A stretch of DNA of 35,501 nt from Pseudomonadota bacterium (GCA_009926615.1 RFOM01000036.1:1-35501), one strand, 5' to 3'. Positions 15,516-25,074 are shown, counted from the first letter of the stretch. Numbers and translations: made by a program. The notes: generated from the sequence alone by a model not told the origin.

Positions 15516-18303
15516 ATTTCACCTCCGAATACGGAGGCAGCATGTTCCATGCCAAAGACTCTTCCGCCACATCACCCGACGATGCCGCGTGTTCCGCGCC
15601 TGACAATCCGTTCGCAGGCTCTCCGCTTCCAATACCCAAATCTCTCAGCAGCTGTTTCATAATAATCTCCGGCCGGTAATTCCGCGTCCGGATAACCGCC
15701 TGCTCCCGAAGCGGTTCATAGGCATCAGGTTCTGCGGCAAAAAGCGCAACGGTAGCGATAAAATCTTCCGGATTTCTGGCAAGGAATCCATTGACTCCGT
15801 GATCAATAATGTCCGCCGGCCCCTTTGTTGCATAAGCACAGACCGGCAATCCGCAACTCATCGCCTCCAGAACAACACATCCAAACGTGTCAAAAATCGA
15901 AGGCAGCAGGAGCAGGTCCGCCCTGTTGTATAACTCGCATAACCGCTCATGCGGCTGCCAACCCAAGAATATTGCGTCAGGCAACAGCTCGCGCAGCTTT
16001 TCCTCTGCAGGCCCGGTTCCTGCAAAGACCAAACGGACTTTCGGATTCGCCACACGAGCCTCGGCAAAAATATTCACCAGCTGAAACACTCCCTTTTCTT
16101 CGCTCAGCCGCCCCGCATAGAGAAGCACAACGTCTTCTTTGTGCAGGCCCGCAATCGCCGAACGCCTGAGGTGCGGTAGCCGTCTGAAGGCCGACGCTGC
16201 CCAATGAGCGGTTTGCATGACGTTTGGTAACTGAAATGATTCGCCGGAGAACAATTCTCTTTGCTCCGAGTTGAGAACAAAGATACCGTCGAACTGTGAA
16301 TACAGTCCCCTCATCATGCGGCGGACCCTGTCGATGTTAACTGCACGCAATGCGTCATTTTGCTGCGCAAAGGCAAGCCAGTCGGTGTGAACATAAAAAT
16401 AGACAGGCAGCTTCAATGCGTGCTTGAAATAGATTGCCGAAGCAGCCATTGGTCCTTCGGTTGAACAGAGCACTGCGCTGTAGCCCCCCTGATCAACGAG
16501 GTTCTGCAACTCGGCCAAATTGGGTATCCGAAAGGGCTGCTGCGGATAGAACGGCAATGTGAAGGTCGACATGGGCCGAACCACCTTCAGATTTGCCAAA
16601 GCCTCCAGACTTTCGTGACAGACCAAAAAGTCAATCGGCAGATCATTTTCTGCAGCATATTTTTGGGCGAGCTGAAGCACTCCAGAGACTCCGTTTTTGT
16701 CGGTAAAAGTGTCTGTTATCCAAAGGACCCGGTCCGGCTGTTTCATTTTCGGAAAACGGCTGACCAGCTCGTCTTTGAACTGACGTTTGCCGTGCAGGAC
16801 GCGGGCTGTTGCAAACATTGATCCGCCGACAAGCGCAGATGCAAGAAACGGAAAGGACAAACCGTCGAAGATCTCTCCAACCGAAGGCAATGACATTTTC
16901 CGTCCGCTGCGAACCTGTGACCGCTCTGACGGCTGAATGAGCATGCGGATCACACTGGGAATCTCAAGTCTTTCGACAAACGTGTCGTACGAGGGCCACT
17001 TGGCGCCCGCCTTCTCGCCAATCGCAGTGACTTTCCGTTCAATCCGGTCACACAGCATTTGCGCAAAAATGGAGAAGAGTTCCTCCGCAACAGGAGTGTC
17101 CAGATGCCCAATCCCCTCGCGAGACGCGGCAACGACCTTCTGAACGACACCCAAGAGTTGAGGCTGATATCTGCGCAGGAGAAACCTTGTCATCATGCTC
17201 GGCTGTTCACCCCGCACGGCACCGTGAAAGGTCTTCAAGAATCGCATGGTATACCTGTGACGGCGGACTTCATGAACGGCGTTGCTGATTGCGAGCGCTG
17301 CGCACTTTTGAAACGGGGTACCTTTGTGCAACAGAATCCGTCCGAGTCCGGGATCCTTCATGTGCAAAACAAGTCCGGCAAAGTAGTCGAGCAGCGCAAG
17401 GTTGAGCTTTCGACCGTCATTCCATTCCCCAAAAGGGCTCAACTGGCCTCTTCTCAAAGATGAAAGAGCCTTCTCGCTCGGGGTCATATTCTTCAGCTGT
17501 TCGTCAGTGAGATGATTGAGTCTAAGAACCGTTCCGGTGCGGCCGGCAAAAACACCAAAGTGATCGTCCGAACCGCCGACGGCCGATTTTCGAAAAGGTT
17601 CACGGCAAAAAGTTCCGGCAGAAAATGAAAATTTCCGCTCGAGTTCCTGAATCCTTTCCTGGGTCATGGAGTTAATCCACTCCCACGTAATCAGGTTTGA
17701 GTAGGTATCGCGCTGACCGTTCATGACCTCGAAGTTGTTGAACAGCAAAAAAATCTTTTCATACTTCTCAAGCGAAGGAAGGCCTTTCGGCGCGTAAAAA
17801 TCAAGCGGATGTGCGAGCACAACCGGCAAATCATGATCCGACGTATATTCCAAAAATTCATAAATATTTCGGCGAAGTACAGCGAGTTTTGATTCCTGAT
17901 CCGGCGTAAACCCGTAGGTAAGAACGTGCACACCGACGTCAAGGTCCGGAATGTGACAGGAAAACTCGGCGCCCGAAAGTACATCAAAACCTTTATCCTT
18001 CAGCTCCCAACAACTGCGTGCATTGTTGTGATTGGTGACAGTGAACGCTCCCATTCCCGCAGTTTTAAGAACGTTCATCAGCCGTTCGGTCGGAAGCCAC
18101 GTTTCCGGCACTCCCAAAATTCTCCCCAGTGCCTCATCGGGAATATTGCTGTTGTGGTCGTGACAGTGAAGGTCAATTTTCAAGTCATGCTTGCCCGACG
18201 CGTATCCCTCGCGATCAATGCGGGATTTGAGCTCATCCCTGAGCCGTGTCTGAAAATCTGCTGCTGAAGTTGATGATGAAGATGATGATGTTGTTGCGAT
18301 CAT
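15490..18303 (-). CDS. PHP-domain / GT4 glycosyltransferase fusion
   Basis: A 937-aa two-domain protein without a signal peptide. The N-terminal part (about 40-250) is a PHP metal-dependent phosphoesterase. Candidate ligands are the H46-x-H48 pair in IDLHCHDH, H92 in TNHNN, E113 in GAEFSC, H126, H165 in VLAHP, and D246/H248 in GGSDDH. A mainly helical section of unknown type follows (about 260-515). The C-terminal part (about 524-900) is a GT-B glycosyltransferase of the GT4 type: NGVSGV near the start, LLYAGRLSEEKG, FAGTGP, LLLPSIFDTFGCVVLEAM and KGPADII. In the usual E-x7-E motif the first acid is Asp (D805, E813). The start overlaps the stop of the glycosidase gene (ATGA). The Ser-rich N-terminus comes from a TCA repeat. 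A cytoplasmic role in making or trimming a glycan is inferred. Confidence 0.86.
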   Translation of the reverse strand: MIATTSSSSSSTSAADFQTRLRDELKSRIDREGYASGKHDLKIDLHCHDHNSNIPDEALGRILGVPETWLPTERLMNVLKTAGMGAFTVTNHNNARSCWELKDKGFDVLSGAEFSCHIPDLDVGVHVLTYGFTPDQESKLAVLRRNIYEFLEYTSDHDLPVVLAHPLDFYAPKGLPSLEKYEKIFLLFNNFEVMNGQRDTYSNLITWEWINSMTQERIQELERKFSFSAGTFCREPFRKSAVGGSDDHFGVFAGRTGTVLRLNHLTDEQLKNMTPSEKALSSLRRGQLSPFGEWNDGRKLNLALLDYFAGLVLHMKDPGLGRILLHKGTPFQKCAALAISNAVHEVRRHRYTMRFLKTFHGAVRGEQPSMMTRFLLRRYQPQLLGVVQKVVAASREGIGHLDTPVAEELFSIFAQMLCDRIERKVTAIGEKAGAKWPSYDTFVERLEIPSVIRMLIQPSERSQVRSGRKMSLPSVGEIFDGLSFPFLASALVGGSMFATARVLHGKRQFKDELVSRFPKMKQPDRVLWITDTFTDKNGVSGVLQLAQKYAAENDLPIDFLVCHESLEALANLKVVRPMSTFTLPFYPQQPFRIPNLAELQNLVDQGGYSAVLCSTEGPMAASAIYFKHALKLPVYFYVHTDWLAFAQQNDALRAVNIDRVRRMMRGLYSQFDGIFVLNSEQRELFSGESFQLPNVMQTAHWAASAFRRLPHLRRSAIAGLHKEDVVLLYAGRLSEEKGVFQLVNIFAEARVANPKVRLVFAGTGPAEEKLRELLPDAIFLGWQPHERLCELYNRADLLLLPSIFDTFGCVVLEAMSCGLPVCAYATKGPADIIDHGVNGFLARNPEDFIATVALFAAEPDAYEPLREQAVIRTRNYRPEIIMKQLLRDLGIGSGEPANGLSGAEHAASSGDVAEESLAWNMLPPYSEVKYEPTLWQH
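18271..18290 (-). repeat. Short TCA trinucleotide repeat coding for poly-Ser
   Basis: On the coding strand the start of the PHP-GT gene contains a run of TCA/TCT codons that gives six or more consecutive serines. Being a triplet repeat, slippage would change the length of the Ser tract without shifting frame. It probably makes a flexible N-terminus rather than acting as a phase switch. Confidence 0.5.
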
Positions 18304-20672
18304 ACGGCATTCTCCTTTCGGCGCGCAAAGAATAGCTCACCGCGCAATGAACAGCGCACACGTGTGCGGCGCAGACTTCTTTCACTTCCCTGCGCAAAGT
18401 CTGCGTCCGTGATGCCGGACGGAAGTGAAATTGAAATTTGACAATTCTCTTCACCGATCCACGGCTCCAGATTCCAGCGTGCAGTTACGCCGCGTGCATC
18501 TGCCTCGAGGCTGGCCGTAATGCGACCAAAAAATGTCGGGGCGCTGTGGATGGACGTCACACAGCCGCTCTGCAGCCACTCGGAAGGCACCCCTGCAAAA
18601 AGAATGAGCTCCGAATTTTGTTCACTGATCACAATCTGGCGAAGCACATTACAAAACTCGGCGGCTGCCCAGCCGTGGTCACCGTCTCCCATGCACCCGC
18701 CCTGAGTTCTTGGATTGATGGCCTCGGGCCAAGTGACTGTCGGCGACGCTGCATCCGAGAGCGCGGACATCAGTTTAAGTGCACGCGGATCCTCAAGCTT
18801 TATAAGCACACGGGCAACCTGCGCGGTCAGGTAGGGATTGAGGCCCGTGTGAAAAACACTCTGAAAGAAAAGTCCCTGATGAAAGTGCGAATCCAAAAGA
18901 TATTCCATGGTCGGACGAAGCCAAGGCTGACAAACTTCATGCAGGTCGAGGGGGTCTGCGGCCACAAGGTTTCCGATGCATGCCGCGTCTGGCCAGCGAT
19001 AAGGAGAGACAGGCAAGACTGCACCGCCGACCCTTTCAAGCGTTGCCTGCATTGCACGCTTCAAGCTTCGTTCAAAACTTTCGGACATCTGTTCAAGGTG
19101 CAGAGCTTCTTTTTCGCGGCCCAGCTTTCGTGCCGCGCGCCGGCCCAGATTAATGGCCTGAAGCGACCAAAGATTGTCCCAGAAATAATGATCACATCCG
19201 CCGAAATGCTCTGCCGAAAAACTCGCAGGGAGCAGCCCTTCATGCAGGATGCCTTTCTTGTGACTCCGCACACGCTGTTTGTCGATCCACAGGATTCCGC
19301 GATAGACACTGTCAAAAAGGGCCTTGGAGAGTTTTACATCACCCGATTTTCTGACGAAATTGAGCATCGAGCACAATGCGATTGCATGCGAATCAAGTTC
19401 TCCGGGATGGTCAACGAATGCGCCCGAAGCCTGCTGGCGGGAAGGATATGACTCAATTTTGCGTTTGACTTCCTTCATAAAACCGAGATTCGTGAACGCT
19501 TCAGAGATAAAGTATGAATCGCGATACCAGTGGGTGTGGTAGAGAAACGTTCCGGGGCTGAAGTGGGTCACATCATCAAAAGCCGGAAGTCTTAATTTAA
19601 TGGCATTGAGCTGCTGTTCGAGTTTCTCGTCAGGGAGTTTCATGCGCACGGCCTTCATATCTTCCAGCCTGAGTTCTTCCTCACGGGCGCGGAACAAAGA
19701 ATCTATGCCTGTGCGCAGCGGAGTGCGCAGCGCACTCTTAGGCTTCTTGCGACCGTCGGCGTCACTCCAAATCACAACTCCCAGCGAAAGACGTTCACCG
19801 GATTGCAATTCCCGCTCGTATTCGGCCGACGCTGCTGCAATTCCCGAGCGTGCCCTGATGCTTTTCACGTCCTCGGCGCGTGCGCGCTGTGATAAATTTT
19901 TTATCGGATCGCCGGTTCCCCGATCGCCCAGAAGCACGCAGCTTGGTTCCTCGAGCAATTCAAGATCCCAGCGGCGGTTTACACGCAGGAACGAACCAAT
20001 ATGCTCAATATGATTTACGTGTCCTATCGAGAGCACATTGTAGGGACGAATTCCGAATCCTGCAGTCAGCGTCACGGCCTCGGAACTTCTGTTGATCACT
20101 TCAATCCGGCAGGTGATGCGCAACGCGCCGTCGATATATGTTGCTGCGGCAGAAGTAGTCCATTTTATATTTTCAAACTCGGGAAATTGCGTTTCTATGA
20201 CGGGCAATACGTCGTCGGTCAGTGTTTGCCGGACTCCGGCTTGCAAATAGGGCGGTGCCTGCAATTGCCCCTTGGCTTTGAGATAAGGCAGCAATGACCA
20301 GCTGTGAGGCTGGACGGTAATCATTCCCACCGGATCAACCATACACTCCTGCGGCGAATCCGAGTGCCCTAAAGATGTCCAGTTGCGGCGTGACAGATTC
20401 GCACCCAAAAGTCCTGCGCCTGTCGGAATGAAGGCCGACGAACGCGGCTGCCATTGTTCCTCAATCCACAAAGGCCAAACCCAATTCCGGTTGGTGTGCA
20501 CGGCAAGCATATTGTTTGCGCCGGAAAACAACACCCACAGAGCCTGATCGAGCAAGGCCGACGAACCCATCATGCCGGTAGGCTTGCCAATCCATTCTAT
20601 GCTTCTGACGTACGGCAGCAGCCAGTGTTTATTTGTCAGTTTTAGAGCCCATTGGATGGCTTTCAGTATCAT
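18300..20672 (-). CDS. Six-hairpin (alpha/alpha) glycoside hydrolase, glycogen-debranching-like
   Basis: A 790-aa protein without a clear signal peptide. The N-terminal half (about 50-310) is beta-rich, as in the accessory domain of GH15/GH63/amylo-1,6-glucosidase relatives. The C-terminal half (about 340-730) reads as an (alpha/alpha)6 barrel. THWYRDSYFISEAF resembles the substrate-loop W-x-R-D segment of debranching enzymes. FGGCDHYFWDNLWSLQAINLG and TWPEAINPRTQGGCMGDGDHGWAAAEF carry candidate catalytic acids (Asp in the first, Glu/Asp in the second). The C-terminal strands form a short beta domain. The substrate is probably an alpha-glucan but cannot be fixed. Its stop overlaps the PHP-GT start, so the two proteins are made together. 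No strong ribosome site precedes the ATG at 20672, so the start is less sure. Confidence 0.78.
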   Translation of the reverse strand: MILKAIQWALKLTNKHWLLPYVRSIEWIGKPTGMMGSSALLDQALWVLFSGANNMLAVHTNRNWVWPLWIEEQWQPRSSAFIPTGAGLLGANLSRRNWTSLGHSDSPQECMVDPVGMITVQPHSWSLLPYLKAKGQLQAPPYLQAGVRQTLTDDVLPVIETQFPEFENIKWTTSAAATYIDGALRITCRIEVINRSSEAVTLTAGFGIRPYNVLSIGHVNHIEHIGSFLRVNRRWDLELLEEPSCVLLGDRGTGDPIKNLSQRARAEDVKSIRARSGIAAASAEYERELQSGERLSLGVVIWSDADGRKKPKSALRTPLRTGIDSLFRAREEELRLEDMKAVRMKLPDEKLEQQLNAIKLRLPAFDDVTHFSPGTFLYHTHWYRDSYFISEAFTNLGFMKEVKRKIESYPSRQQASGAFVDHPGELDSHAIALCSMLNFVRKSGDVKLSKALFDSVYRGILWIDKQRVRSHKKGILHEGLLPASFSAEHFGGCDHYFWDNLWSLQAINLGRRAARKLGREKEALHLEQMSESFERSLKRAMQATLERVGGAVLPVSPYRWPDAACIGNLVAADPLDLHEVCQPWLRPTMEYLLDSHFHQGLFFQSVFHTGLNPYLTAQVARVLIKLEDPRALKLMSALSDAASPTVTWPEAINPRTQGGCMGDGDHGWAAAEFCNVLRQIVISEQNSELILFAGVPSEWLQSGCVTSIHSAPTFFGRITASLEADARGVTARWNLEPWIGEENCQISISLPSGITDADFAQGSERSLRRTRVRCSLRGELFFARRKENAV

Positions 20673-20885
20673 ATTGCAGTCCAGATAGAGGTGTCTGCCC
20701 AGACTTTACAACGCCGAATCGAAATTTCCGGCCGCCCGCTGATTGTGACGGGTTGGTGAAGATCGCAAAAATAAAAGACATCCACACAACCGTCGGGCAA
20801 TCGCAACAAAATTTTAACAACCGGACACGTAAAAAATGACGGAATTGAACCGATGATTGAAGAAGGACAGTCGGGAATGGCATTT

Positions 20886-20918
20886 AAAAAAAAGCAGCAC
20901 TCCTTTTGAGAGTGCTGC
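20886..20918 (-). terminator. Rho-independent terminator of the barrel gene
   Basis: A perfect 9-bp stem (GCAGCACTC at 20894-20902 with GAGTGCTGC at 20910-20918) and a 7-base loop is followed, on the minus strand, by eight Ts (As at 20886-20893 on the plus strand). It lies about 40 bases after the stop of the gene at 20958 and separates it from the glycosidase unit. Confidence 0.93.
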
Positions 20919-20957
20919 CGCGCCGCACATCCTATGCAGCGAATGAACCGAAGCCTA

Positions 20958-22142
20958 TTAGAATTGCGCGGTCATTTCAACCTTGCCGAGAATTTTCTCG
21001 GTGAATCCCAAATCCGATGAACCGTCCTGTCCCAAAGTCGCATCAATTGCAATCTGGCCAAACTTGAAACCGACACCCATGGACGGCGCGTCAACCAACT
21101 GCAGCATGTAAGTTGAGTTCGTCGTATTTGCACCCGACGTTCCGGCCTGATTTGGCTCCGCGTATGTCGTAGTCGTCTCTTTCCTGTTGCCGTAAAGAGA
21201 AGACTGAATACCGGCACGCAGACTGACCCATGATGCAGCTGCAAATTCAATTCCGTGGCCGACGTTCAGCTTTGTTTCAATCGTCTGTACCTTCTTTTGG
21301 CTGCCGTTGGCCAGAGACGACGTCCAGCTCAACCAGCCCTTGCCATGGAGTGTGACGCTTTCAGCAAGCTTGTACTGACGCTCGGCACCCGTCTCAATGC
21401 CCTGAACCTTTTCCATGTTGTCCTGATTGCTTGTCGTACCGTTGTCACCGCCCGACCAAAAGACAGCTTTGGTTGTTCTTTGGCCGCCTGTAAAGAACGT
21501 CTGGTATTGTTCCACCTTGTAGCGTGCGAGTCCGACGAACACATCAGACATTTGCTCGTTCATGCCTGCTGGCAGGGTCGTCTTGGTTTCTGCACCGGTA
21601 ACGCCCTTTGTCTTGCCGGAAGTTGCAACCTTCCACGTATCGCGAGTCCACCTGAAAGAGGATTCAACATCATCTTTCATCACACCGATACTCAGGCCGG
21701 CCTTGATAAAACGCGGGTCAAACGTTGTCGCCGCTGCCTCTCCGGTTATTTTTGCGTTCTCATACTGAAGAGCTGTACCCCATTTCATTCCGGAAGCATC
21801 ACCGCCGAGAGTCAATTGCAGCGGCATGCTCTTTTTGGTCAATGCGGTGGCCGCATCTCCAAGTTCTTTCGTGTTTCTGTCGAGATGAGCAACCGGTACT
21901 GACGTAATGGTGTCGATCTGAATTCCGAGTCCGAAGCCGCCGGCAGTGGTCAGCAGCTGAAGGCCGCCGGACTTGCCGATCCGCAGGTGATTCTTACCTC
22001 CTTCAACATTTACAAAGGCAGGGTTCTCATTCAGATTGTCGAAAAGGTCGCGCGTTGTGTCGGAAAGAGATTGCGTTGCCGTCGAAGCAAATGAAAAGCT
22101 TGGGGCGAGCAATGAAACAAAAACAAAACGCTTGTGCACCAT
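20958..22142 (-). CDS. Outer-membrane beta-barrel protein, unknown family
   Basis: The 394-aa protein has a signal peptide (hydrophobic to about residue 15, cleavage near FAS-TA) and a body of alternating strands rich in Gly, Thr, Trp and Tyr (GFGLGIQIDT, PLQLTLGGDASGMKWGTALQYE). It ends in a Phe preceded by alternating hydrophobic residues (KVEMTAQF), the pattern recognised by the BAM assembly machinery. The mature start SDTTRDLFDNLNENPAFVNVEGGKN resembles barrels that begin with a short plug-like segment. The start at 22142 is chosen because AAGGAG is 8 bases upstream. It diverges from the LamB-like gene at 22258. The transported solute is unknown. Confidence 0.8.
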   Translation of the reverse strand: MVHKRFVFVSLLAPSFSFASTATQSLSDTTRDLFDNLNENPAFVNVEGGKNHLRIGKSGGLQLLTTAGGFGLGIQIDTITSVPVAHLDRNTKELGDAATALTKKSMPLQLTLGGDASGMKWGTALQYENAKITGEAAATTFDPRFIKAGLSIGVMKDDVESSFRWTRDTWKVATSGKTKGVTGAETKTTLPAGMNEQMSDVFVGLARYKVEQYQTFFTGGQRTTKAVFWSGGDNGTTSNQDNMEKVQGIETGAERQYKLAESVTLHGKGWLSWTSSLANGSQKKVQTIETKLNVGHGIEFAAASWVSLRAGIQSSLYGNRKETTTTYAEPNQAGTSGANTTNSTYMLQLVDAPSMGVGFKFGQIAIDATLGQDGSSDLGFTEKILGKVEMTAQF

Positions 22143-22257
22143 GAACCATTCTCCTTGTTGGTAGGTTGCACTCAAATGTTACCATGACAATCCACAGAGC
22201 CAAACAAATGTGCTACTGATTTTTGAAATTGGTCCAATCACGATCACGGAGTCAGAC

Positions 22258-23622
22258 ATGAACAGTTACAGAAGCACCATCCTTCCGGCACTCTCACTTC
22301 TTTCAGTTATTCATGCACAGCAAGTGTTTGCTCAGGATTCAAAAACATCTGCACCGTTCGAATTTCATGCCTACGGGCGTCTTGGAATTTCAACCAACGA
22401 AAAGCTCCTCGACGCCGGACAGGATCAGGGCGACGGTGCATTCGGTCTGCCGTCAAGCCGACACGTCCGCGATTTAAATTATCTGCGCATTCAGCTGCAG
22501 GGACGCGCTGCAAAAGACAGTCTGTTCAACATCGAGGGGCAGTTTGACAACCTCGCGCATCAAAGCGGCAAGTGGGACGGAGCCGGACTGAACCTGCGCA
22601 ATGCCTATTTTCAAATGCCACTTTCCGAAGATTCATCGGCATGGGCCGGCGCGCGGCGGCTCGAATTCGAAGACGTGCGCCTTTTTGACAAATTTCCGCT
22701 CAGCGACACAACATTCTACGGTGCAGGTGCAACACTGCCTGTCGCAGGATCGCCTGCGACAATCGCATTGGGCTTCAAGAATCTCGACAACGACAATCTG
22801 CCTGTCGCCAACGACAGCAGCAATCCGGCGGCAGGCAACACAAACATTGCAAGCAAACGCCGTGATTCATCTTTGTTCCTGCGTTACGACATTTCCTTGG
22901 GAACAAATCTTGCGCTGCGTCCCACACTCATCCTGAACCGCACCGGCCAATACATCCGCGACGGCGTACCGCTCAAGAAGTACGACACTGCGGTTCCGCA
23001 AACCAACACCGTCACCGCCAACGAAACTCCGAAGCCGGCCGTCACCGGAAAAGCCGGTGCCGTGCTTTCTCACTGGGGTGACTCAGGCTGGGGAAACCAT
23101 TTCGCATGGGTTGAACAGCGGGTTGCTGCGGGACAAACGTCCGTCAGCAACAAGGACACGGTCTTCGGTCTTGCAACATCGGGCGACTATGAGGGCTGGG
23201 CCTCGGATGATTTCGGTTTGATGTACAGTGCATTTTATGAACAAACGTTCTTCAAGACTGCTCAACCCAAGTTTGTTCTCAAAGGAACGGAATACGAAGC
23301 GCATCCGACGACAAAGTCAAAAAACGGCACCGTTCTCGCCGTGGGTGTGCAACCGGTCTATTATGTGACCGACAAACTGCACGCAGCGCTTGACCTGAGT
23401 CACACCTACACAAACAAAATCAGCAGTTCTTCCAAAAAACCGAACATGACCTTCGTCACCCCGATTGTCCGCTACGCCGCAAACAAAAACGCACTTGCCA
23501 CGCCGCAACTTTTCACTTCGGTCACATTCGGAATTTATGAATCCAAATCCCGCCGCACAGCTGCAGGTACGGCATCCGGCACGTCCCTCACCACTCAAAC
23601 GGGCTGTGAGTTCTGGTTCTGA
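22258..23622 (+). CDS. LamB-like carbohydrate porin
   Basis: A 454-aa outer-membrane protein with a signal peptide (cleavage near VFA-QDS). The mature start FEFHAYGRLGIS, the long strand NLRNAYFQMPL and the stretch SSAWAGARRLEFEDVRLFDKFPLSDTTFYGAGATL align with the maltoporin pattern (iWaGkRfy-r-dv-..-D-ysGxGaG). The chain ends in GCEFWF, with terminal aromatic residues as in LamB. Maltoporins pass maltodextrins by facilitated diffusion along an aromatic slide. The sugar here is not known. The ATG at 22258 has GGAG 6 bases upstream. The earlier GTG at 22210 would add residues that do not look like a signal. It faces away from a second barrel gene, suggesting a shared intergenic control region. 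Confidence 0.82.
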   Translation: MNSYRSTILPALSLLSVIHAQQVFAQDSKTSAPFEFHAYGRLGISTNEKLLDAGQDQGDGAFGLPSSRHVRDLNYLRIQLQGRAAKDSLFNIEGQFDNLAHQSGKWDGAGLNLRNAYFQMPLSEDSSAWAGARRLEFEDVRLFDKFPLSDTTFYGAGATLPVAGSPATIALGFKNLDNDNLPVANDSSNPAAGNTNIASKRRDSSLFLRYDISLGTNLALRPTLILNRTGQYIRDGVPLKKYDTAVPQTNTVTANETPKPAVTGKAGAVLSHWGDSGWGNHFAWVEQRVAAGQTSVSNKDTVFGLATSGDYEGWASDDFGLMYSAFYEQTFFKTAQPKFVLKGTEYEAHPTTKSKNGTVLAVGVQPVYYVTDKLHAALDLSHTYTNKISSSSKKPNMTFVTPIVRYAANKNALATPQLFTSVTFGIYESKSRRTAAGTASGTSLTTQTGCEFWF

Positions 23623-23640
23623 GGCTTTTACGGCGGAATC

Positions 23641-25074
23641 CTATTGGGACTGCTTCGAGAGTATCTGCAGAACCTCGGCGCGGGTCACGCCGAACTGACC
23701 CGTAAACCACGCTTTGGCTGCCACGTTTTTCGGATTCAGTTCAGCGCACCGGCTGAAGCTCTCGGCGCTGTCTTTGGCAGTGTCCTGACCTTTCACGGCC
23801 TGACAAAATCTGTCGCCCGTCTGCACCGCAAGTTTGCCGACAAATTGCTCGGCATATGCAGCAAAGTGTCCGGCAAGCCAGTCGGTCACCACCAAAAACT
23901 TCGGCTCCGCGGGCAGCAGTCCGATGTCGGGCATCTGCTGGTCGTGAGTGACAAAATTGTTTTCTTTCTCCTGAGCAAATGCCAGTGAAGACTCTTCTGC
24001 GGTTTTTGCCGTCAGCGCAAAATTCAGTCTGAGCTTTTCCGTATGATCCACTGCCGGATAACGGTGCGTGCGGGGTTCGGTGCGAAAACGGGTGACCGGC
24101 CGTGTCTTTTGCACCGGTCGCTCAACAGTTTGCGGCTTACCGTCGCGGTAAACCGTCGCATATTCCTTTTCCTCATAATTTTCGTAGTCCTGATAAGGGA
24201 CTTTTATTTTGTATGAATGCGCTTTGATCGAATTGCGCGAAGAATAATCGCGCACGAATTCACCCGATGCGGCAATGTTCAGTGTGTGCGGCGACTCGGA
24301 CGCATACAGTCCGAAGGCCGGTATCTTTTGCTCAACCTCATTGCGCAAAATATCAACCTGCGTATTGCCGTCACCTTCGAAGTTGCGAAAGCGGATTCCA
24401 CCTGAAAAAACTATTTTTGAATAACGGTAATCCTGCTGAAAATCCAAAGGAACCGCATTCATTTGCCCGCCAAAGTAGGCACACACAGCCTTCGCAACCG
24501 AGTTGAACGAAAAGCTGACGGGAGTAATCCAGCCTTGCAGCTTCTTGCACGATTCGCGGCCTTCGGAGCGGATGTCCTCCAAAAGGGAAACCGAATACGA
24601 ACCGAACTGTTTTGCTTCACGAACCTGATTGAAGTCGTTCCAGTACTGAATCGCGACCACAGGCTGTTTTTCAGTGATTTTCTGCTGAATCATGCCCGTG
24701 AGAATACGCCGCGCGTTGCGGACTTCCTCTTCGGCGCTGACCAATTCTCCGGACTGAAAAGAGCTCACATCCCATATGCGGATTTTTTCAAGCAGCGCTT
24801 CGAGTCGCACCAGCGCACCCTTGCCGTCACCGGACATGCGCATCAGTCTTATTGAGACAAGCTCCTTGCGCCACAAAGCACTGCGCGATTTGGCCAGACC
24901 GATTTTGGCATCGGCGTTATCGGGATCAGACTGCAGAATTTTTTCAAAGGCTGCTTCCGCTTCCTGATTCAATCCTGCCTCAAGCAGTTTGTTGGCCTGT
25001 CCCATGCGGGTTGTACAGGCCGCAACCGCAAACAGCGGCATGAGCAACATCCAACTTAATTTAGTCCGATACAT
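23641..25074 (-). CDS. Repeat-containing lipoprotein with a Tyr/Arg-rich domain
   Basis: The 477-aa protein has a lipobox VAAC (about residue 20). Its first part contains a TPR-like helix pair (GLNQEAEAAFEKILQSDPDNADAKIGLAKS) and a matching echo near the end (SAESFSRCAELNPKNVAAKAWF), so TPR-like segments flank the body. The middle has an unusual motif-rich region with YQDYENYEEKEYATVYRDG, then PVTRFRTEPRTHRYPAVDH. Arg/Tyr-rich stretches of that style occur in large secreted or envelope proteins of myxobacteria and relatives. The start at 25074 (MYRTKLSW) is chosen for its AAGGGA 8 bases upstream. Function unknown. An envelope complex scaffold is plausible. Confidence 0.7.
   Translation of the reverse strand: MYRTKLSWMLLMPLFAVAACTTRMGQANKLLEAGLNQEAEAAFEKILQSDPDNADAKIGLAKSRSALWRKELVSIRLMRMSGDGKGALVRLEALLEKIRIWDVSSFQSGELVSAEEEVRNARRILTGMIQQKITEKQPVVAIQYWNDFNQVREAKQFGSYSVSLLEDIRSEGRESCKKLQGWITPVSFSFNSVAKAVCAYFGGQMNAVPLDFQQDYRYSKIVFSGGIRFRNFEGDGNTQVDILRNEVEQKIPAFGLYASESPHTLNIAASGEFVRDYSSRNSIKAHSYKIKVPYQDYENYEEKEYATVYRDGKPQTVERPVQKTRPVTRFRTEPRTHRYPAVDHTEKLRLNFALTAKTAEESSLAFAQEKENNFVTHDQQMPDIGLLPAEPKFLVVTDWLAGHFAAYAEQFVGKLAVQTGDRFCQAVKGQDTAKDSAESFSRCAELNPKNVAAKAWFTGQFGVTRAEVLQILSKQSQ

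Noticed and set aside
18438..19451. A 337-codon plus-strand ORF opposite the glycosidase
   Set aside because: It is a shadow of the glycosidase gene, with Cys/Arg/His-rich composition and no family features.
21255..21902. A 215-codon ORF opposite the barrel gene
   Set aside because: It is an antisense shadow with typical Cys/Arg-rich translation. The minus-strand barrel has a signal peptide and a proper C-terminal Phe.
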